A program made the translations under genes and the position numbers. From contig CAVSLM010000001.1 in the NCBI GenBank assembly GCA_963728895.1, positions 868,001 to 932,000 on the forward strand: 64,000 bases of DNA, in the 5' to 3' direction. The stretch is from CAVSLM01 sp963728895. GTDB lineage: Bacteria > Pseudomonadota > Gammaproteobacteria > JBBQDK01. The notes beneath the pieces are model-generated. The model was given only the letters and a program-made list of their open reading frames with translations, was not told the DNA's origin and made no database searches. This document shows positions 7,941-16,925 of this stretch, one piece after another (the stretch's first letter is position 1; each line of letters starts with the position of its first letter).

Positions 7941-8777
7941 TTAGAGCCGGCGCATGTCCTCGAGCAGGCGCGCCAGCAGTTCGCCGTCCTCCGTTTCCAC
8001 ACCGTGCCGGCCGGGCACCCGTAGCGTGGTGACACGGCCGTGGAGTGCGGCCACGTTGTTCATGTCCTGGCTGTCGGCGGGGACTACGAGATCTCCGAGC
8101 TCGGTGCTCGCGTTGGTGCGGACCACGGAGATGTATTCGGCATCGGGATGCGGCTGGTGGTTCAGCCAGTACAGCAGCGTGCCGGGGCGCTCGCGCGCCA
8201 GGTCGGCATACAGACGTTGGGAGCGGTTGAGCGTGTCCGCGCCGAACAGCGGTGCCAGCGCGCCCAACGGGCTCTCGCTGGCGACCAGCGCCAAGTCCGC
8301 ACTCTCCGTGCCCAGGTGCGGCGAGGCGATGGTGATGAGTGCGCGCACCGGTGCGTCGGGGTGGCGAACGAGGAACAGTCGCGCAACCACTCCGCCTGCG
8401 GAAAACCCTGCCAGCACCAGACTCTCTTCGGGATGGCGTTTTTCGATGAAGCGGAGGTAGTCCGCCAACGCCTCGCTCTGAGTCAGCAGCGGCGCCTCGT
8501 AGGGCAGGTCGAGCGTAAAGAATTCCATGGCGGAGACGCGCGCGGGACTGTGGCGTGCCTGCACGATGCCGTATTCGCTGCGCAGGTGCCCGCCGTCGCT
8601 CCAGCCCGCACGCTCCAGCGCAGCGACAAAACCGGGTCCGCGCCAGTCGTTTCCCGAACCGAGGTAGCCGTGAACCAGTACCAGCGCCTCGGCGTGCACG
8701 CCACCCGCCGCCAGCAGCAACAGGCCCCACAGCCAGACCGGTGGCAGGTGGAGCGCACGCGAGGAGGCGCGTCTCAT
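7941..8777 (-). CDS. secreted alpha/beta hydrolase (lipase-like)
   Basis: 278 residues with an N-terminal hydrophobic signal segment (LPPVWLWGLLLLAAGGVHAEA) and an alpha/beta hydrolase fold. The oxyanion region is VLVHGYLGSGNDW, the nucleophile elbow is GFSAGG, TIASPHLGTESADLAL follows as in triacylglycerol lipases, and the catalytic His is likely in GRHGVE near the end. It is expected in the periplasm or outside the cell as an esterase or lipase. The ATG at 8777 is chosen because it directly precedes the signal peptide; the frame extends further upstream without family character. It is convergent with the FixJ-like gene. Confidence 0.82.
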   Translation of the reverse strand: MRRASSRALHLPPVWLWGLLLLAAGGVHAEALVLVHGYLGSGNDWRGPGFVAALERAGWSDGGHLRSEYGIVQARHSPARVSAMEFFTLDLPYEAPLLTQSEALADYLRFIEKRHPEESLVLAGFSAGGVVARLFLVRHPDAPVRALITIASPHLGTESADLALVASESPLGALAPLFGADTLNRSQRLYADLARERPGTLLYWLNHQPHPDAEYISVVRTNASTELGDLVVPADSQDMNNVAALHGRVTTLRVPGRHGVETEDGELLARLLEDMRRL

Positions 8778-8937
8778 TATCCGCACCCCGGCCCGCGTCG
8801 GTAATCGCCCGCACAACCCTGAGGCAGCGAGCGCTCGCGCGAGCGGGCTGCGGGCGGAGTGTGGCGGGACGTTTCTCCCCATGAAACGCAATTCGTCGCG
8901 TAACGATCAAACACACCGCCGCTCCGTATTGGCTGGG

Positions 8938-10251
8938 TCAGGGGACGACCTGGTCGATGGTGACCTGCACCGTCTGGGAGGTGCCAGGCTGGACGGCCGC
9001 GCTGGCGCCCTCCAGGTCGCCGCTGCTCGGCATGGCGTTGCCCGACTTGGAAACTCGGGCGCCCACGATCACCTGTGGGAAATTGGACAGCTTCATCGCC
9101 GGCATCATGGCCATGGAGTCATCGAGCTGGACGGTAATTGGCAGATCCTTCACTTGTTTGCGCACGATGGCCAGCGGCATGCGCGGGCCCTGAGCCGCAC
9201 GCGCGAACACGAACACGGTATCGTCCGGCGACGGCGCGGTGCCGAGCTTGTCGCCGAGGCGCACGCTGACCTTGATGGTGCTGCTACCCTGGGGCGCAGC
9301 CGCAGGGCCCGCTCCGGGAGGCGGGGGGGCAGCGACCGGGGCGCCGCCGACCTCGGCCTTCGCGGTTGGCGGCATGCCTCCGGACATTCCGGCCTCGGCC
9401 TGAGCCACGTAGGTCTGGATCAGTCGCGCTTCCTCGCTGTTCGGCTCGACCATGCCCGCGACGCGCTTCCACTGCTCCTTGGCACGGGCGAAATCGCGTT
9501 CCTGAAACGCCAGCATGCCGGAAAGCCAGAGCGCCTTCTTGTTCGCCGGCTCGGTCTGCAGCGCCTTGGCGATGAGCTTGGCTGGCGCCCCCTGCAGGCG
9601 GCTGCCGTTGGCCATGGCCAGCGCTTCGGCGTAGTCCGCGGCCAACTGCGCGTCGTCACCCGACAGCAGATAAGCCTCACCGTAGGCGCGTCCTGCTTCC
9701 GGATAGCGCTCCAGCACCATGTAGGTCCGTGCCAGCATCTGCCAGCCGCGCAGATCGTCGGGCTGCTGCTTGAGCCGCTCCACCAGCTTGCCGAGCATCG
9801 TTTCGAGGGAGGGCATGTTTCCTTGCGCGCCGCCCTCTGTCATGGCATGAGGCGGAGCTTGGGTGGTGCTCGCCGGCGGGGTATTCAGCTGATCCCAGCC
9901 GCCCACCTGCAGGTACAGTCCGAGCGCCAGTGCCGGAAGCGTTACGCCCACGACTGCTGCGGCGGCGCGCGCCGGTCGGGCCGACGACGGCGGCGCCTCC
10001 ACCTGTGCGGAACCCACGTTCTGTAGTAAGTCGCGCTCAAGGTCCTGCTGTGCCAGTGCGAACTGGGTGTCGCTGAGGGTGCCGCTGCGCAGGTCCGCTT
10101 CGAGCTCCCCGAGCCGCGTGCGGTGCAACTCTACGTTGAGCTGGTTCTGCTGCGGCGCGGAGGCGCCTGAGCCGGCGCGCAGCAGCGGCCACACCACGAA
10201 GGTGACGGCGGTTGCGAGCATGAGCGCGAGAACGATCCAGAGGGAGATCAT
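8938..10251 (-). CDS. ccmI: cytochrome c maturation protein CcmI (with CcmH/NrfG-type TPR domain)
   Basis: 437-residue membrane protein that presents apocytochrome c to the CcmFH heme lyase. It starts with a membrane helix (ISLWIVLALMLATAVTFVVW), followed by a cytoplasmic loop rich in heptads (LGELEADLRSGTLSDTQFALAQQDLERDLLQN) and a second membrane helix around PARAAAAVVGVTLPALALGLYL. After that come periplasmic TPR repeats (GWQMLARTYMVLERYPEAGRAYGEAY and similar) and a C-terminal beta domain. It overlaps ccmH by four bases (ATGA), as expected for the last gene of a ccm operon. Confidence 0.93.
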   Translation of the reverse strand: MISLWIVLALMLATAVTFVVWPLLRAGSGASAPQQNQLNVELHRTRLGELEADLRSGTLSDTQFALAQQDLERDLLQNVGSAQVEAPPSSARPARAAAAVVGVTLPALALGLYLQVGGWDQLNTPPASTTQAPPHAMTEGGAQGNMPSLETMLGKLVERLKQQPDDLRGWQMLARTYMVLERYPEAGRAYGEAYLLSGDDAQLAADYAEALAMANGSRLQGAPAKLIAKALQTEPANKKALWLSGMLAFQERDFARAKEQWKRVAGMVEPNSEEARLIQTYVAQAEAGMSGGMPPTAKAEVGGAPVAAPPPPGAGPAAAPQGSSTIKVSVRLGDKLGTAPSPDDTVFVFARAAQGPRMPLAIVRKQVKDLPITVQLDDSMAMMPAMKLSNFPQVIVGARVSKSGNAMPSSGDLEGASAAVQPGTSQTVQVTIDQVVP

Positions 10252-10757
10252 GAGCGACCGTCCTTGGCGCCGGCGTTCAGCAGGGCTTCGACTTGTTTGC
10301 GTTCATCGTCGCTGAGTGGTGCCGCGGAGTTGCGGGCCCGTTTGCGCACCATTGTGACCGCAACGGCAAGTCCTCCCAGAAGTAGCAGGAAGGGTCCGAA
10401 CCATAGCATGATCGTGGTCGCCTTGACCGGCGGCCGGTACAGGACGAAATCACCGTAGCGCGCGACCAGGTAGCGCGTGATCTCCTGGTCGCTTGCGCCC
10501 TTGGCCATCATCTCATGCACTTCGCGGCGCAAGTCCCCGGCGAGCTCGGCGTGCGAATCCGCCAGCGACTGGTTTTGACAAACCAGGCAGCGCAACTCTT
10601 CGGTGAGCTTGCGGAAGCGGACTTCAAAGGCGTCGGAGTCGGTCGCGACGCCGGAAGTGGCGGCTGCAGGACCGGGACTCTTGGCGGGTGAGGGTGCCTC
10701 CGGTGTCGCCCAGACCGTCGTGCTCAGCAACGCAAGAATCAACAACCAGACATTCAT
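10248..10757 (-). CDS. ccmH: cytochrome c maturation protein CcmH (CcmL type)
   Basis: 169-residue membrane-anchored thiol oxidoreductase that reduces apocytochrome c cysteines for heme attachment. It has a signal sequence at the N-terminus, the signature LRCLVCQNQSLADS with the CxxC pair, a three-helix periplasmic domain ending in YLVARYGDFVLYRPP, and a C-terminal membrane helix (TIMLWFGPFLLLLGGLAVAV). Both ends overlap neighbours by ATGA, so it is translated in line with ccmG and ccmI. Confidence 0.95.
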   Translation of the reverse strand: MNVWLLILALLSTTVWATPEAPSPAKSPGPAAATSGVATDSDAFEVRFRKLTEELRCLVCQNQSLADSHAELAGDLRREVHEMMAKGASDQEITRYLVARYGDFVLYRPPVKATTIMLWFGPFLLLLGGLAVAVTMVRKRARNSAAPLSDDERKQVEALLNAGAKDGRS

Positions 10758-11290
10758 GAACCGACCTCCGCCTGCAGCTTTCTCACCAGCGGCAGGATCT
10801 TGCTTTCCAGTGCTTCGTCAGTTACGGGGCCGATCTGCTTGTAGCGGATAATGCCCTTGCGGTCGACGACGAAAGTTTCGGGTACTCCGTACACACCCCA
10901 GTCGATCCCGACCCGTCCGTCCCGATCGAATGCACTTTCCTTGTACGGATCCCCGAAGGTCGCGAGCCAACGCAGTGCGTCCTCGCGCTGGTCCTTGTAG
11001 TTGAGCCCGTAGATGGGCACTTCGCCGGTCTGCGCCAACGCAACGAGCACTTGGTGCTCCTGGCGGCAGGACACGCACCAGGAGGCCCACACGTTCAACA
11101 GTGAGACCTTGCCGGCGAAGTCCTGGCGCGAGACCTGCCGGTCGGGGTGTTCAACGCTGGGTAGCGCAAATTCCGGTGCAGCCTTGCCGATCAACGGCGA
11201 AGGCACCTCGCGGGGGTCCAGCCGCAGACCCACCGCCAGCAGCACCACCAGCGCGATGAAGATCCCCAGTGGGATGAGGTAACGGGCCAT
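10754..11290 (-). CDS. ccmG: thiol:disulfide interchange protein CcmG/DsbE
   Basis: 178-residue periplasmic thioredoxin tethered by an N-terminal helix (LIPLGIFIALVVLLAVGL). The active site is WASWCVSCRQEH, and GVYGVPETFVVDRKG carries the cis-proline loop of the thioredoxin fold. It keeps CcmH and apocytochrome cysteines reduced. The ATG at 11290 is used because the frame upstream has no thioredoxin character, although it stays open to 11500. There is a 112 bp untranslated gap to ccmF, the only sizeable break apart from ccmB-ccmC. Confidence 0.95.
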   Translation of the reverse strand: MARYLIPLGIFIALVVLLAVGLRLDPREVPSPLIGKAAPEFALPSVEHPDRQVSRQDFAGKVSLLNVWASWCVSCRQEHQVLVALAQTGEVPIYGLNYKDQREDALRWLATFGDPYKESAFDRDGRVGIDWGVYGVPETFVVDRKGIIRYKQIGPVTDEALESKILPLVRKLQAEVGS

Positions 11291-11402
11291 CAGTTCACCA
11301 GCTCCAGTCGCCAGAGATGCGCAAACGCGGCAGCGGCGGGTCGGGCGACGGCACAATCTTCCCGGTTGCGCCGTTCCCTCCTCGACCTTCGCAGCGCGTG
11401 TC

Positions 11403-13385
11403 TCATACGGGAACTGCCACCCGGCCTCCTGCCTGGGTGGGGCTCTCCTGGCGCTGGCGTATCGCCAGGCGATAGCGCCGGTCGGTGGCAGACAGAACAC
11501 CGCCGATCGCCATCAGCAGGGAACCCATCCAGATCCAGCGGATGAACGGCTTGTAGTAGATACGGACGCTCCAGGCGCCGTTGTCCAGTGGCTCACCCAG
11601 CGACACATAGAGATCGCGGAACAGGCCCGGATCGATGGCGGCCTCAGTCATGGCATTGGTCTGGACCCGATAGACGCGCTTTTCCGGGTTCAGTTGCACC
11701 ACCTGGCGCTCACCGCGGAAGACCGTCACGGTGCCGCGGCGGGCCTCGTAGTTCGGTCCCGGGGTATTGCGCACGCCTTCGAACTTGAAGGTGTATCCAC
11801 CGAGATCGAGGGTTGCGCCGGGATCCATGCGCAAATCCTTCTCGAGACTGAAGGCGCTGGTGAACGTCACACCCAGGATGAACACGCCGATGCCGAGGTG
11901 CGCGCAGATCATGCCGTAGAAGCCGCGGGGTACGGTGCGCACCGTACCCCAGGAAACCCGCCTGCGCCCGATGCGCACCCAAAGCGCCTGCAGTGAGCCG
12001 AGGATTACCCACGCCGCGATGGTCGCGGCCACCGCAACCATGGGTCGGAAGCTGTCGGCCGTGAGGAGCAGCAGCACACCGGCGGAGAAGGCCACCACCA
12101 GCACCATCCGGAGCTGACGTACCACGACCATGGGATCGTCCTGCTTCCAGCGCACCATCGGACCGACCGCAGCGACAAAGGCCATGGGCAGCATCAGCGG
12201 AATGAACACCGTGGAGAAATACGGCGGCCCCACCGAGATCTTGCCGAGGCCCAGGGCATCCAGCACCAGCGGGTAGAGTGTTCCGAGGAGCACGCTTATC
12301 GCGGCGACGACGAACAGCACGTTGTTGACCAGTAGCATGGTCTCACGCGAGAACGTGTGAAACGTTCCGCCGCTCTTGACGCTCGGTGCGCGCCAGGCGT
12401 AGAGCGCCAGTGAACCGCCGATCACCACACCGAGGAAGCTCAGGATGAAAACGCCGCGCGCGGGATCGGTGGCGAACGCATGTACCGACACGAGTACCCC
12501 GGAGCGCACCAGGAAGGTCCCGAGCAGACTTAGCGAAAACGCGAAGATCGCCAGCAGTACGGTCCAGGGTTTCAGGGCGCCGCGCTTTTCCGTGACGGCA
12601 AGCGAATGGATGAGTGCCGTACCCACCAGCCACGGCATGAAGGAAGCATTCTCTACCGGGTCCCAGAACCACCAGCCGCCCCAGCCAAGCTCATAGTAGG
12701 ACCACCAGCTGCCCAGGGTGATGCCGACGGTGAGAAAGGTCCACGCAATGGCCGTCCACGGCCGCGACCAACGTGCCCAGGCCGCATCCATGTGACCGCC
12801 GAGCAGGGCGGCGATGGAGAAGGCGAACGCCACGGAAAAGCCGACGTAACCCATGTACAGCATCGGCGGATGCACCACCAGCCCCGGGTCCTGCAGCAGG
12901 GGATTGAGGTCGCGGCCATCCATGGGCGCCGGGAACAGCCGCTCGAACGGATTGGACGTCGTCAGCATGAAGACCAGGAAGCCGATGCTGATCAGGCCCA
13001 TCACCCCGAGGACACGTGCTACCGTCGCTTCCGGCAGGCTGCGGCTGAAGACGGTGACGGCTACCGTCCATACGCCGAGGATCAGGCTCCACAACAGCAG
13101 CGAGCCTTCATGGGCCCCCCAAATGGCGGCGACGCGATACGCCAGGGGTAGCGCGGAGTTGGAGTTCTCCGCCACATAGGCGACGCTGAAGTCGTTTACG
13201 ACGAAAGAGTAGGCGAGGGAACCGAAGGCGATCACCAGGAATACGAACTGGCCGCGCGCCACCGGTCGGGCCACGCCCATCCAGGCGGGAATGCCGAATT
13301 GCGCGCCGGCCAGCGGCAGCGCGGCCTGGGTCAGTGCCAGGCACAGGGCGATGATCAGTGCGAAGTGGCCGATCTCGGGAATCAT
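11403..13385 (-). CDS. ccmF: heme lyase CcmF
   Basis: 660-residue polytopic membrane protein that joins heme to CxxCH motifs of apocytochromes. The tryptophan-rich heme-handling loop is visible as WWSYYELGWGGWWFWDPVENASFMPWL, and there are many hydrophobic segments along the chain. The C-terminal region DPGATLDLGGYTFKFEGV is the periplasmic domain that follows. Full length for the family. It overlaps ccmE by four bases. Confidence 0.97.
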   Translation of the reverse strand: MIPEIGHFALIIALCLALTQAALPLAGAQFGIPAWMGVARPVARGQFVFLVIAFGSLAYSFVVNDFSVAYVAENSNSALPLAYRVAAIWGAHEGSLLLWSLILGVWTVAVTVFSRSLPEATVARVLGVMGLISIGFLVFMLTTSNPFERLFPAPMDGRDLNPLLQDPGLVVHPPMLYMGYVGFSVAFAFSIAALLGGHMDAAWARWSRPWTAIAWTFLTVGITLGSWWSYYELGWGGWWFWDPVENASFMPWLVGTALIHSLAVTEKRGALKPWTVLLAIFAFSLSLLGTFLVRSGVLVSVHAFATDPARGVFILSFLGVVIGGSLALYAWRAPSVKSGGTFHTFSRETMLLVNNVLFVVAAISVLLGTLYPLVLDALGLGKISVGPPYFSTVFIPLMLPMAFVAAVGPMVRWKQDDPMVVVRQLRMVLVVAFSAGVLLLLTADSFRPMVAVAATIAAWVILGSLQALWVRIGRRRVSWGTVRTVPRGFYGMICAHLGIGVFILGVTFTSAFSLEKDLRMDPGATLDLGGYTFKFEGVRNTPGPNYEARRGTVTVFRGERQVVQLNPEKRVYRVQTNAMTEAAIDPGLFRDLYVSLGEPLDNGAWSVRIYYKPFIRWIWMGSLLMAIGGVLSATDRRYRLAIRQRQESPTQAGGRVAVPV

Positions 13386-13840
13386 TGCATGGCTCCGACA
13401 GGGTGGGGAGGTGTCGCTCTGGCGCTCTTCAGCGCGCTGGCGACTTCCGGCGGCATGTACTTCTCGTCGTGCTTGGCAAGCACTTCGTCGGCGATGAACT
13501 GACCGTTTTCGTTCAGGCGTCCCATGGCAACGATGCCCTGTCCTTCCCGGAACAGGTCGGGGAGGATGCCCTTGTAGGTAATGGGCACGCTCTGCGCGGT
13601 GTCGGTGACTACGAAGTGCACCGTCAGCCCGTCGGACTCACGCTGCACGCTGCCGTTCGTTACCAGACCGCCGACGCGGAAGGCGCGATTCTGTGGCGCC
13701 TCGCCGGCCGCAACCTGGGTCGGGGTGTAGAAGTACAGCAGGTTCTGGCGAAAGGCGTTCAGCGCCAGTGCTGTTGCCGTACCGATGCCGAGCACCAGGA
13801 ACGTGACCAGCAACATGCGTTTCTTGCGTTTGGGATTCAT
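13382..13840 (-). CDS. ccmE: heme chaperone CcmE
   Basis: 152-residue periplasmic heme chaperone with one N-terminal anchor helix (MLLVTFLVLGIGTATALALNAF) and an OB fold. The covalent heme-binding site is LAKHDEKYMPPEV, with the His and Tyr of the HxxxY motif. It accepts heme from CcmABCD and hands it to CcmF. It overlaps ccmD and ccmF by four bases each. Confidence 0.96.
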   Translation of the reverse strand: MNPKRKKRMLLVTFLVLGIGTATALALNAFRQNLLYFYTPTQVAAGEAPQNRAFRVGGLVTNGSVQRESDGLTVHFVVTDTAQSVPITYKGILPDLFREGQGIVAMGRLNENGQFIADEVLAKHDEKYMPPEVASALKSARATPPHPVGAMQ

Positions 13841-14004
13841 ATCCGGCTCCCCCTACGAAATTTGCCCGAGAGCTCCCGTCGGTTGCGGCGTGCGGTGAGC
13901 ACCGGCCCTACGACGTTGACGAGCAGGACGACAAAGGCCAGGGCATAGGAGGTCCATACATACGCCGCATAGCCCCCCATGTGAAAAAACTGGTCCCAGT
14001 TCAT
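13837..14004 (-). CDS. ccmD: heme exporter protein CcmD (small, 55 aa)
   Basis: A 55-residue gene that is easily missed. Translating the minus strand from the ATG at 14004 gives MNWDQFFHMGGYAAYVWTSY, then a membrane helix (ALAFVVLLVNVVGPVL) and a basic tail (TARRNRRELSGKFRRG). This matches CcmD in size, in the FFHMGGYAxYVW motif and in its place between ccmC and ccmE. It helps release holo-CcmE from the CcmABC complex. Start and stop both overlap the neighbouring genes by four bases. Confidence 0.95.
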   Translation of the reverse strand: MNWDQFFHMGGYAAYVWTSYALAFVVLLVNVVGPVLTARRNRRELSGKFRRGSRI

Positions 14005-14738
14005 GTGTGAGTCACGACCTCCCGTACCCAGCTGCTGTCGCTCTCGCGCACCAGCACTTCACTGCGCGCCCGCAGCAGCACCGTTGTGACGAAGAACAGC
14101 TTGAAGGCAACCGCCATGATCAACAACGGGATGAGCATCGAGATGGCGATCGACGGCGCGCCGAACTTGGTCACCGTCGGTCCCTGGTGCAGTGTGTTCC
14201 ACCATTGCACCGAATAATGAATGATCGGGATGTTGACCACTCCCACCAGCGCCAGCACCGCCGAGGCCCGCGACGCCGTGCGCTTGTCGTCAATGGCCGA
14301 CTGCAGAGCGATGAAGCCAAGGTACAGGAACAGCAGGATCAGCTCCGAGGTCAGGCGCGCGTCCCAGACCCACCACGTGCCCCACATGGGTTTACCCCAC
14401 AGCGACCCGGTCGCCAGCGCCAGGAACGTGAACCAGGCGCCGATGGGTGCGCAGCTCATCGCCACCACATCGGCGAGCTTGATCTTCCAGATCAGACCGA
14501 TTGCTCCCGCACCGGCCATGACCATGTAGATGAACAGCGACATCCATGCCGCTGGTACGTGGATGAACATGATCCGGTAGCTCTCGCCCTGCTGGTAATC
14601 GGGTGGGGCGAGAATGAGACCCGTGTAAAGACCCGCCACGAGCAACACCACGGTCGCGGCGCCCAGCCAGGGAACAAGCCGTCCGCTCAAGCTGTAGAAA
14701 TACTTGGGCGAGGCAAGTTTATGGAAAAAAGACCACAT
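14001..14738 (-). CDS. ccmC: heme exporter protein CcmC
   Basis: 245-residue six-helix membrane protein that loads heme onto CcmE. The tryptophan-rich motif is PMWGTWWVWDARLTSELILL, and conserved periplasmic histidines occur in FIHVPAAWMS and IHYSVQWWNTLHQG. Overlaps ccmD by ATGA. The 150 bp between its start and the end of ccmB shows no gene. Confidence 0.96.
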   Translation of the reverse strand: MWSFFHKLASPKYFYSLSGRLVPWLGAATVVLLVAGLYTGLILAPPDYQQGESYRIMFIHVPAAWMSLFIYMVMAGAGAIGLIWKIKLADVVAMSCAPIGAWFTFLALATGSLWGKPMWGTWWVWDARLTSELILLFLYLGFIALQSAIDDKRTASRASAVLALVGVVNIPIIHYSVQWWNTLHQGPTVTKFGAPSIAISMLIPLLIMAVAFKLFFVTTVLLRARSEVLVRESDSSWVREVVTHT

Positions 14739-14888
14739 CGTTGTCCACCGTCCGGGAGGTGCCGGACGCGACCTGTCGCGTCAGCTTCGACCGGCGCACG
14801 GCTCCAGTGTTCCTCCGGAGCTCGCGTTGATCGCATGTGTTGCGGCGGTGCTCAATCCAGAGCGACCGTCGGGTTTCGGCGTCCGCGT

Positions 14889-15569
14889 TCAGCTGACGCT
14901 GATACGCAATGCGGCGGCTGCCGCGAGCGGGGCCAACGTCAGTGACAGTACCAGTAGTGAGCCCAGAAAGTACAGCTCCGCCGTCACCGGCAGCTCCACT
15001 GCCGCGCTCGCCACGGCGCTCGCCGCGAAAATCAGCACGGGCACGTAGAGTGGCAATACCAGCAACGAGAGCAAAACTCCGCCGCGCCGCAGCCCCACGG
15101 TGAGCGCTACCCCTATCGCGCCCACCAAGCTCAGCACCGGTGTTCCCAGCGCCAAGCTGGCAATCAGTGTACCCGTGGCCGCACCAGGCAGGTGCAATAA
15201 TACGCCTAATAAGGGCGCCATCAAGAGCAGGGGGAGACCGCTCACGAGCCAGTGTGCGAACACCTTGGTAAGCACCAGCAGTGAGGTCGGGTGGGGGCTC
15301 AGCAGCAACTGTTCGAGACTGCCGTCGTCAAAATCGGACCTAAACACGCTGTCAAGCGACAGCATGGCTGCGAGCAAGGCGCTCACCCAGATCACTGCCG
15401 GTGCAATGGCCTGCAGTGTCCGTGACTCCGGACCCAGGCCGAGCGGAAACAGGCTCACGACTATCACGAAGAACAACAGCGGATTGGCCAGCTCACCTCG
15501 ATGACGCAGGGCCAGCGTCATGTCGCGTCGGAGCAGCGCGCTGCAGGCGTTGAGCAGGCGCGGCTGCAT
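14889..15569 (-). CDS. ccmB: heme exporter protein CcmB
   Basis: 226-residue membrane subunit of the CcmAB ABC transporter. It begins with a cytoplasmic helix and RRDMTLALRHRGELANPLLFFVIVVSLFPLG, then has six hydrophobic segments and DFDDGSLEQLLLSPHP, a conserved loop of CcmB. With CcmA it uses ATP to free holo-CcmE from CcmC. Its start overlaps the last base of the ccmA stop codon. Confidence 0.95.
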   Translation of the reverse strand: MQPRLLNACSALLRRDMTLALRHRGELANPLLFFVIVVSLFPLGLGPESRTLQAIAPAVIWVSALLAAMLSLDSVFRSDFDDGSLEQLLLSPHPTSLLVLTKVFAHWLVSGLPLLLMAPLLGVLLHLPGAATGTLIASLALGTPVLSLVGAIGVALTVGLRRGGVLLSLLVLPLYVPVLIFAASAVASAAVELPVTAELYFLGSLLVLSLTLAPLAAAAALRISVS

Positions 15570-16297
15570 CAGCTTCCGAGATGGATGTGCGCCATGGGAC
15601 AGTTGGGCAGCTCGACGGGCTGATGAGTCGTGAGTACGGCGATTCCGCCCGCGTGGCTGTGGCTTTCAAGCATGCGTTCAATGAGCCGTTTGCCGGTGCG
15701 ATCCAGAGCGGTAAACGGTTCGTCGAGTACCCACAGTGTGGCCTGGGTGACGAGCAGACGTGCCAGCGCCACACGGCGCCGCTGTCCTGCAGAGAGCGTG
15801 CGGGCCGCGACGTCCTCGAAGCCGAAAAGGCCGACATGCTGCAAGGCCTGCTCCAGCGTGATGCCTTCGCGCCGACGGCCCAGCGCGCGGGCCGCGCGCA
15901 GGTTCTCCATGGGCGTCAGCTCCTCTTTGATGCCGTGCGCGTGACCGACATATGCGACTTCGGCAAGAAACATCGAGCGACTGTCCTGGATGTCGGTGCC
16001 GCGCCAGCGAACTTCGCCGCGCACAGGAACCAGCATTCCACATAGCATGCGCAGCAGGCTGGTCTTACCGCTCCCGTTGGGACCTTCCACTTGCACAATC
16101 TGGCCCGCGTCAAGCCGGAAGCTGAGATCACTGAACAGCGCGCGATCGTGTCGGACACACTCCAGATCCAGCGCCTCAAACAGTGCGGGCTCCGCCGGCG
16201 CGGCTTGTGCCGGCGCACTCGAAGCGGATGCCACCGCGGGCTCCGACGCAGTTGAGGTCGCCTCGAGGAAGCGGTGCGGGCGCCAATTGAAGCTCAA
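15569..16297 (-). CDS. ccmA: cytochrome c biogenesis ATP-binding protein CcmA
   Basis: 242-residue ABC ATPase driving the CcmB membrane subunit. Walker A is GPNGSGKTS (72-80), the ABC signature is LSAGQRRRVALARLL, and Walker B is LWVLDEPFTALD. About 38 Ala/Pro-rich residues precede the ABC domain, longer than usual for CcmA, and no internal ATG is available to shorten it. It is the first gene of the nine-gene ccm operon, and a possible -10 element lies 40 bp upstream. Confidence 0.95.
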   Translation of the reverse strand: MSFNWRPHRFLEATSTASEPAVASASSAPAQAAPAEPALFEALDLECVRHDRALFSDLSFRLDAGQIVQVEGPNGSGKTSLLRMLCGMLVPVRGEVRWRGTDIQDSRSMFLAEVAYVGHAHGIKEELTPMENLRAARALGRRREGITLEQALQHVGLFGFEDVAARTLSAGQRRRVALARLLVTQATLWVLDEPFTALDRTGKRLIERMLESHSHAGGIAVLTTHQPVELPNCPMAHIHLGS

Positions 16298-16336
16298 AAG
16301 TGGTACTCTCGCGGGCCGGGCGGGTTCGGATGGGCG

Positions 16337-16342
16337 AGTATA
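16337..16342 (-). promoter_or_regulatory. possible -10 element for the ccm operon
   Basis: On the minus strand the sequence reads TATATACT, giving a TATACT hexamer 40 bp before the ccmA ATG. No convincing -35 hexamer sits 17 bp further upstream, so this is only a candidate. Confidence 0.3.
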
Positions 16343-16418
16343 TACGATTTCCAGTCCATGCCCAGGCCGTCACCGCAGTGCGTCGGCGCACCGCGCGAAG
16401 GGCAAGCGTGCCTCGGTG

Positions 16419-16451
16419 TCTCGCCGGGATTCCGGCGAGATATGCGACTAG
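16419..16451. repeat. REP-like hairpin between ccmA and the YbaK-like gene
   Basis: A perfect nine-base inverted repeat, TCTCGCCGG-GATT-CCGGCGAGA (16419-16440), is followed by TATGCGACTAG. The CTA of that CTAG is the TAG stop codon of the minus-strand YbaK-like gene. The sequence resembles the palindrome at 3896-3907 and more distantly the ends of the large repeats, so it belongs to a dispersed family. It could end or protect the YbaK-like transcript before ccm. Confidence 0.55.
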
Positions 16452-16918
16452 GAATGGGTGCTGATGCGAGCCCGCTCGGCGTGCTGCATCAGATCGCCGA
16501 ACTGTGCTCCGCGTACCCGAACCAGTTCTTCCAGGTCCCCAGCCTCGAAAAACACCTCTTCCTGTCCCGTCAGGCATTCGTCGACGATGGTCGGCAAGCC
16601 GTAGGCCTCGCCCGTGGGAGGGACCGCCCCGAGCACGCAGTCGGGAAACAACTCGCGCACCTCCTTCTCGGAGGCTAACCCAAGTTGGCGTGCGAGCCTT
16701 CGGTGCAGCAGCCCAAGCTCGAGACGGTGTGTGCTCGGCAGCACTGCAACCAAGTATCCCTGCTCATCACTCAGAATCACGGCCTTGGCGAACCGGTTTC
16801 CCGGAACGTGCGCCGACTGCGCCTTCTCGTCGCTGGTAAATTTGCGTTCGTGGGGGACCAGATCGTATTCCACACCACGTTCGCGAAGGAAATGCTCCAG
16901 GGTATTCGCGATGGTCAT
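16448..16918 (-). CDS. YbaK/EbsC-type aminoacyl-tRNA deacylase-like protein
   Basis: 156-residue protein of the YbaK/ProX superfamily, which hydrolyses mischarged aminoacyl-tRNAs. Visible family features are FTSDEKAQSAHVPGNRFAKAVIL (with the conserved Lys) and CVLGAVPPTGEAYGLPTIVDECL. Two ATGs lie six bases apart (16924 and 16918). AGGAGG at 16926-16931 is one base from the first but seven from the second, so 16918 is the likely start. Which tRNA is edited cannot be told. The stop codon is part of a REP-like hairpin. Confidence 0.85.
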   Translation of the reverse strand: MTIANTLEHFLRERGVEYDLVPHERKFTSDEKAQSAHVPGNRFAKAVILSDEQGYLVAVLPSTHRLELGLLHRRLARQLGLASEKEVRELFPDCVLGAVPPTGEAYGLPTIVDECLTGQEEVFFEAGDLEELVRVRGAQFGDLMQHAERARISTHS

Positions 16919-16925
16919 TCCCATC

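Noticed and set aside
7949..8040. Possible transcription terminator between the FixJ-like gene and the lipase
   Set aside because: No stem followed by a T run was found.
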